Of a stretch of DNA of 64,000 nt, positions 61,300-64,000 are shown piece by piece. Under the pieces are notes generated by a model. It was not told where the DNA came from, searched no databases, and saw only the letters and a program-made list of their open reading frames with translations. The stretch lies in assembly GCF_003491345.1 (NCBI RefSeq), contig NZ_CP025512.1, positions 2,046,001 to 2,110,000 on the forward strand, given 5' to 3'. The stretch is from Neorhizobium sp. SOG26. GTDB taxonomy: Bacteria > Pseudomonadota > Alphaproteobacteria > Rhizobiales > Rhizobiaceae. Within the stretch, counting starts at the first letter, position 1, and each line of letters opens with the position of its first letter. A program made the position numbers and the translations under genes.

Positions 61300-62613
61300 T
61301 CAAGCGTTTTCGGCTTCGGCATCCACCGGATCCGCCTGGGCCTGCAGTTGCAGCCCAAAGATGCTGATCGCGGTCATGAACCACATTTGCTCGCCGGTCA
61401 GGAACACGCTCTCAAGGCAGCCCAGGAAAACAGAGAAGAGCCACATCCGCACAAATAGCCGCGTGACGTCGGACTTGACCCCGCGCTTGAAGGCGATGCC
61501 GGCGTGCCGGCAAGGAAGCACGACCATCCAGATCGCCATCAAGGCGACAAGCGGCAACCCTCCATGCAGCGCAAGCTCCAGATAACTGTTGTGGGCACTG
61601 GTGGCCTTCACCGCCCAGTTCTTCAGCGCAGCTTCACCACGCAGCACCGCATCGGTGTCCCAGAAGGAGTGGAAGCCGTAGCCGGTCAACGGGCTCCTTT
61701 TGACGGCGGACACCGCAATCCGCCAGATGGCGGTTCGTTCGGTAAATGTCGGATCGAAGCCGTAGGAGCTCAAGAGCCTTTGCATCGGCCGTGAAACGGC
61801 AGCCGATAGCAGGACGAAGTTGACGGCGCCCAGGACACTGCCCACGAGCACGAGGCGCAGCCAGCCCAGGCGCTCAAACAGCCACGCGGCAATCAACACC
61901 GCCGGCAGCATGGCGGCAGAGGTCTTTCCCCCTGTCTTCAGAAGGAAAAGGCAGGCCGCGACGAAGATGAGGGTGCCGAGGACCGACGACAGCTGTTTCC
62001 TCAGGAAAAGACCCAGGAAGGCTGCATAAACCATCGCCGCAGCGGCGGTGTTCTTGTGCAGGAAGTAACCGCGCCAATTGCCGGCGAGATTCGGTTCCAT
62101 CGGGTCGCCGGACTGGTGGATGGCATTCTGCGGCAAGGCGAGCACGCCGAAGTAACAAAGCCCGACAACGCAGACGACGCAGAGCGCCATCAGCTTGGCA
62201 AACTCGCTGCTGCTGCGCGGCAACAAGAGGATGCCGCAGGCGCAAATGCAGGTCAGCAGCACATAGGTGACGCGCCGGACCACGAAGAATGGATCGACCG
62301 CCGTGGCGCCTGTCAGAAGCAACCAGATGAAGATGAGCGCAAGCACGCCCCACAGCCTTGGCACGAGCCCGAGCGAGGGACGCATCATCAGCATCCCGAT
62401 CACCGAAAGTGACACCGCCACCATTACCAGCTGGTTGATGACCGTGTGCGCGTCGACCGCGTGCCCCGGCTTCAAGCGTTCTGCGAGGCTTGGGAATGGC
62501 GAAAGCCCGATCCAGAAATAAAGGAGCACGATGCCCAACAGGATCGGCGACAGCCACTGCGAAAGCGGCGAGGCGCTGAAGCCGCTATGTTGGCCGTAAC
62601 TGACCTCCGCCAT
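61300..62613 (-). CDS. O-antigen ligase family polysaccharide protein
   Basis: A 437-residue inner-membrane protein with about ten or eleven helices and the Wzy_C/O-antigen ligase loop: ERTAIWRIAVSAVKRSPLTGYGFHSFW followed by TSAHNSYLELALHGGLP (the conserved HNxxLE histidine motif, read here in two parts). Such proteins either ligate O-antigen to lipid A-core or polymerise exopolysaccharide repeat units (ExoQ-type). There is no glycosyltransferase cluster next to it. A perfect CtrA box lies 130 bases upstream. Confidence 0.85.
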   Translation of the reverse strand: MAEVSYGQHSGFSASPLSQWLSPILLGIVLLYFWIGLSPFPSLAERLKPGHAVDAHTVINQLVMVAVSLSVIGMLMMRPSLGLVPRLWGVLALIFIWLLLTGATAVDPFFVVRRVTYVLLTCICACGILLLPRSSSEFAKLMALCVVCVVGLCYFGVLALPQNAIHQSGDPMEPNLAGNWRGYFLHKNTAAAAMVYAAFLGLFLRKQLSSVLGTLIFVAACLFLLKTGGKTSAAMLPAVLIAAWLFERLGWLRLVLVGSVLGAVNFVLLSAAVSRPMQRLLSSYGFDPTFTERTAIWRIAVSAVKRSPLTGYGFHSFWDTDAVLRGEAALKNWAVKATSAHNSYLELALHGGLPLVALMAIWMVVLPCRHAGIAFKRGVKSDVTRLFVRMWLFSVFLGCLESVFLTGEQMWFMTAISIFGLQLQAQADPVDAEAENA

Positions 62614-62741
62614 CTGACGTTCCCAGCATCCTGTTGTCGATCACGATCTTCATCCCCGCGATCGCTCAAGCCCGGAGGGCGAACGTCATCAACGGCTGGA
62701 ACCGACACTAGCGGCGAATACGCCCGTCCGCCTCCCATTCC

Positions 62742-62756
62742 TTAACGCGAGGTTAA
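62742..62756 (-). promoter_or_regulatory. CtrA box (TTAA-N7-TTAA)
   Basis: TTAA (62742-62745), seven bases, TTAA (62753-62756), the exact CtrA consensus, in the 234-base gap between the O-antigen-ligase-like gene and tRNA-Met. A further TTAA half-site lies at 62766-62769. No other gene starts nearby except the ligase-like one (130 bases away). Confidence 0.6.
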
Positions 62757-62847
62757 GAGGAGTGGTTAATGAGGGACATGACAAATGCGAGACCCTAAGC
62801 CAAGCAGCTCTTTGGGCATGTTGAAAATCAAGTTGTTTTTGGGAAGA

Positions 62848-62924
62848 TGGTAGCGGGAGGCAGAATTGAACTGCCGACCTCAGGGTTATGAATCCTGCGC
62901 TCTCACCAACTGAGCTACCCCGCC
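62848..62924 (-). tRNA. tRNA-Met (anticodon CAT)
   Basis: A 77-base cloverleaf on the minus strand: acceptor GGCGGGG/CCCCGCT-type pairing with CCA encoded, D-arm GCTC-AGTTGGTGA-GAGC, anticodon stem CAGGA/CCCTG with loop TTCATAA (anticodon CAT), T-arm GGCAG-TTCAATT-CTGCC. The start is G-G and pairs with the end, unlike initiator tRNA, so elongator Met is likely; a CAT-anticodon tRNA-Ile (lysidine) cannot be wholly excluded. Confidence 0.93.
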
Positions 62925-63062
62925 ACAGGGTGCAGATCAAAGCCTCTTTCGAAGCGTCGTCCGCTTTGGTCGTGCGGCTTATAAGTCCCCTGTCACCAAG
63001 GTGTCAAGAACATCTTCGGCAAAATCCGGTGGCAATTTTGCCTGCCGCCGGATCGCCTGCAG

Positions 63063-64000
63063 TCAGGCCGCGACAGGGGTCGCAAGCAGCGTCTTCAGAG
63101 CCTCTTCAGCATCGGCCGCGCGCTCCGAGCGGTCAATGAAGCCGCCGCCGTAAACCCGGGCATCGGCGCCTTCTGCCGAATAGAGAACGCAGGCCTGGCC
63201 AGGCGCCACGCCCGCCTCACCGACCGCGAGGTCGACATAGATGCCCTGCGCATCGCAATGAAGCGTGGCCGGGGTTGGCGGACGCGTCGAGCGCACCTTG
63301 GCATAACAGGCAAAGCCATCTCGCGCGTCGTCCGCCAGCGCCCGGTCGCCAAGCCAGTTCATGTCGCGCAGGTAGACCCGATGCGTGTCGAGCGCCTCGC
63401 GAGGACCGACGATGACGCGGCGCGAGCGGGCATCGAGGTAAACCACGTAGAGCGGCTCGCCGGTTGCCACGCCCAGCCCCTTGCGCTGGCCGATCGTGTA
63501 ATGGACGATGCCTTCGTGGCGGCCAAGCACCCGGCCATCCATGTGGACGATATCGCCCGCCAGCGCTGCGTTCGGCTTCACCTTGTTGATGATGTCGGCA
63601 TATTTGCCCTGCGGCACGAAGCAGATGTCCTGGCTGTCAGCCTTCTTGGCGACCACCAGCCCCATTTCTTCGGCGAGTTCGCGCACCTGCGCCTTCGACA
63701 TGCCGCCGAGCGGGAAACGCAGGTAGTCGATCTGCTCCTGGGTGGTCGCAAACAGGAACCAGCTCTGGTCGCGGTCGCTGTCGATCGGGCGGAACAGCGC
63801 CCGACGGTTCGGGTTGTCCGGCGTCGGATTGGCGGCGGAACGGATGTAGTGGCCGGTTGCCAAGGCATCGGCGCCGAGTTCCTTGGCCGTTGCCAACAGG
63901 TCGGCAAACTTGACCGTCTGGTTGCAGGCAACGCAGGGGACCGGCGTCTCACCCATGGCATAGGCCTCGGCAAAGGGATTGATCACGGTTTCGCGGAAAC
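63063..64000 (-). CDS. mnmA: tRNA 2-thiouridylase MnmA, C-terminal part
   Basis: MnmA thiolates uridine 34 of tRNA-Lys, -Glu and -Gln. The visible C-terminal ~312 residues include [15 protein letters not shown] (first catalytic cysteine), [15 protein letters not shown] (second catalytic cysteine), [12 protein letters not shown] and VDRVRKRVIVGPR-like sequence ([15 protein letters not shown]). The N-terminal ATP pyrophosphatase P-loop is beyond the right edge. It lies downstream of tRNA-Met on the same strand as the tRNA. Confidence 0.95.
   Translation of the reverse strand, partial: FRETVINPFAEAYAMGETPVPCVACNQTVKFADLLATAKELGADALATGHYIRSAANPTPDNPNRRALFRPIDSDRDQSWFLFATTQEQIDYLRFPLGGMSKAQVRELAEEMGLVVAKKADSQDICFVPQGKYADIINKVKPNAALAGDIVHMDGRVLGRHEGIVHYTIGQRKGLGVATGEPLYVVYLDARSRRVIVGPREALDTHRVYLRDMNWLGDRALADDARDGFACYAKVRSTRPPTPATLHCDAQGIYVDLAVGEAGVAPGQACVLYSAEGADARVYGGGFIDRSERAADAEEALKTLLATPVAA

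Noticed and set aside
62569..62623. GGAAC-N18-GTT on the minus strand at the O-antigen-ligase-like gene
   Set aside because: The GTT falls inside the coding sequence after the ATG, so it could only work if the real start were further downstream.

Overview
The window is about 62% GC chromosomal DNA from an alphaproteobacterium of the Rhizobiales, most likely Rhizobiaceae (Rhizobium/Agrobacterium-like). The assignment rests on the CtrA-ChpT-SciP cell-cycle set, the bra/liv-type amino-acid operon ending in its binding-protein gene, rpoH beside purA, the rhizobial urease layout and a six-gene Pha (Mrp) antiporter operon. I see no insertion sequence, prophage block or CRISPR array; it reads as core chromosome with many small conserved hypotheticals.

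Layout. 0-3.5 kb: urease genes ureD, ureA, ureB, an LprI-like ORF and ureC (cut by the left edge), behind an esterase, all on the minus strand. 3.9-5.6 kb: a GH13 trehalose-synthase-like enzyme. 6.0-11.5 kb: the high-affinity branched-chain amino acid ABC transporter livHMGF, a DUF6867 protein and livK. 11.9-17.9 kb: a cell-cycle neighbourhood (DUF2793, sciP, PqiA-like, GNAT, fliJ, ctrA, a single-domain receiver, chpT, eipA). 18-31 kb: coiled-coil protein, TrmH and RluA-family RNA modification enzymes, rpoH, a large membrane-anchored hypothetical, purA, a DMT exporter, a lytic transglycosylase and an MhqO/MhqD-like pair. 31-36.5 kb: ung, a glyoxalase-type protein, galE, small stress-type genes and a nucleotidyltransferase/metallophosphoesterase pair. 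36.5-42.7 kb: branched-chain 2-oxoacid dehydrogenase (E1a, E1b, E2, E3) and an acyl-CoA dehydrogenase. 42.8-47.2 kb: treZ-treY. 47.3-52.9 kb: type II NADH dehydrogenase and many small genes. 52.9-59 kb: phaA(B)CDEFG. 59-64 kb: amidase, two small exported proteins, an O-antigen-ligase-like protein, tRNA-Met and mnmA (cut by the right edge). tRNA-Arg(CCG) lies near 50.6 kb.

The main result of reading the intergenic DNA is a set of about fifteen sites that fit the general-stress sigma factor (EcfG/RpoE2) pattern GGAAC, 18-19 bases, TT. Each lies 26-63 bases before a gene start. They tie together trehalose synthesis (treZY and possibly treS), small membrane and secreted proteins, DUF3008, DUF4142, the NADH dehydrogenase, rpoH and the nucleotidyltransferase/phosphoesterase pair. 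Two of the sites (treZ and a 24-residue membrane protein) match the stricter form with CGTT exactly. A second layer is cell-cycle control: three GANTC methylation sites within 44 bases upstream of ctrA, CtrA-like boxes before sciP and eipA, and one perfect TTAA-N7-TTAA box upstream of the O-antigen-ligase-like gene.

Metabolically, branched-chain amino acid uptake (liv) and 2-oxoacid oxidation (bkd plus acyl-CoA dehydrogenase) are both present, as are two routes to trehalose.
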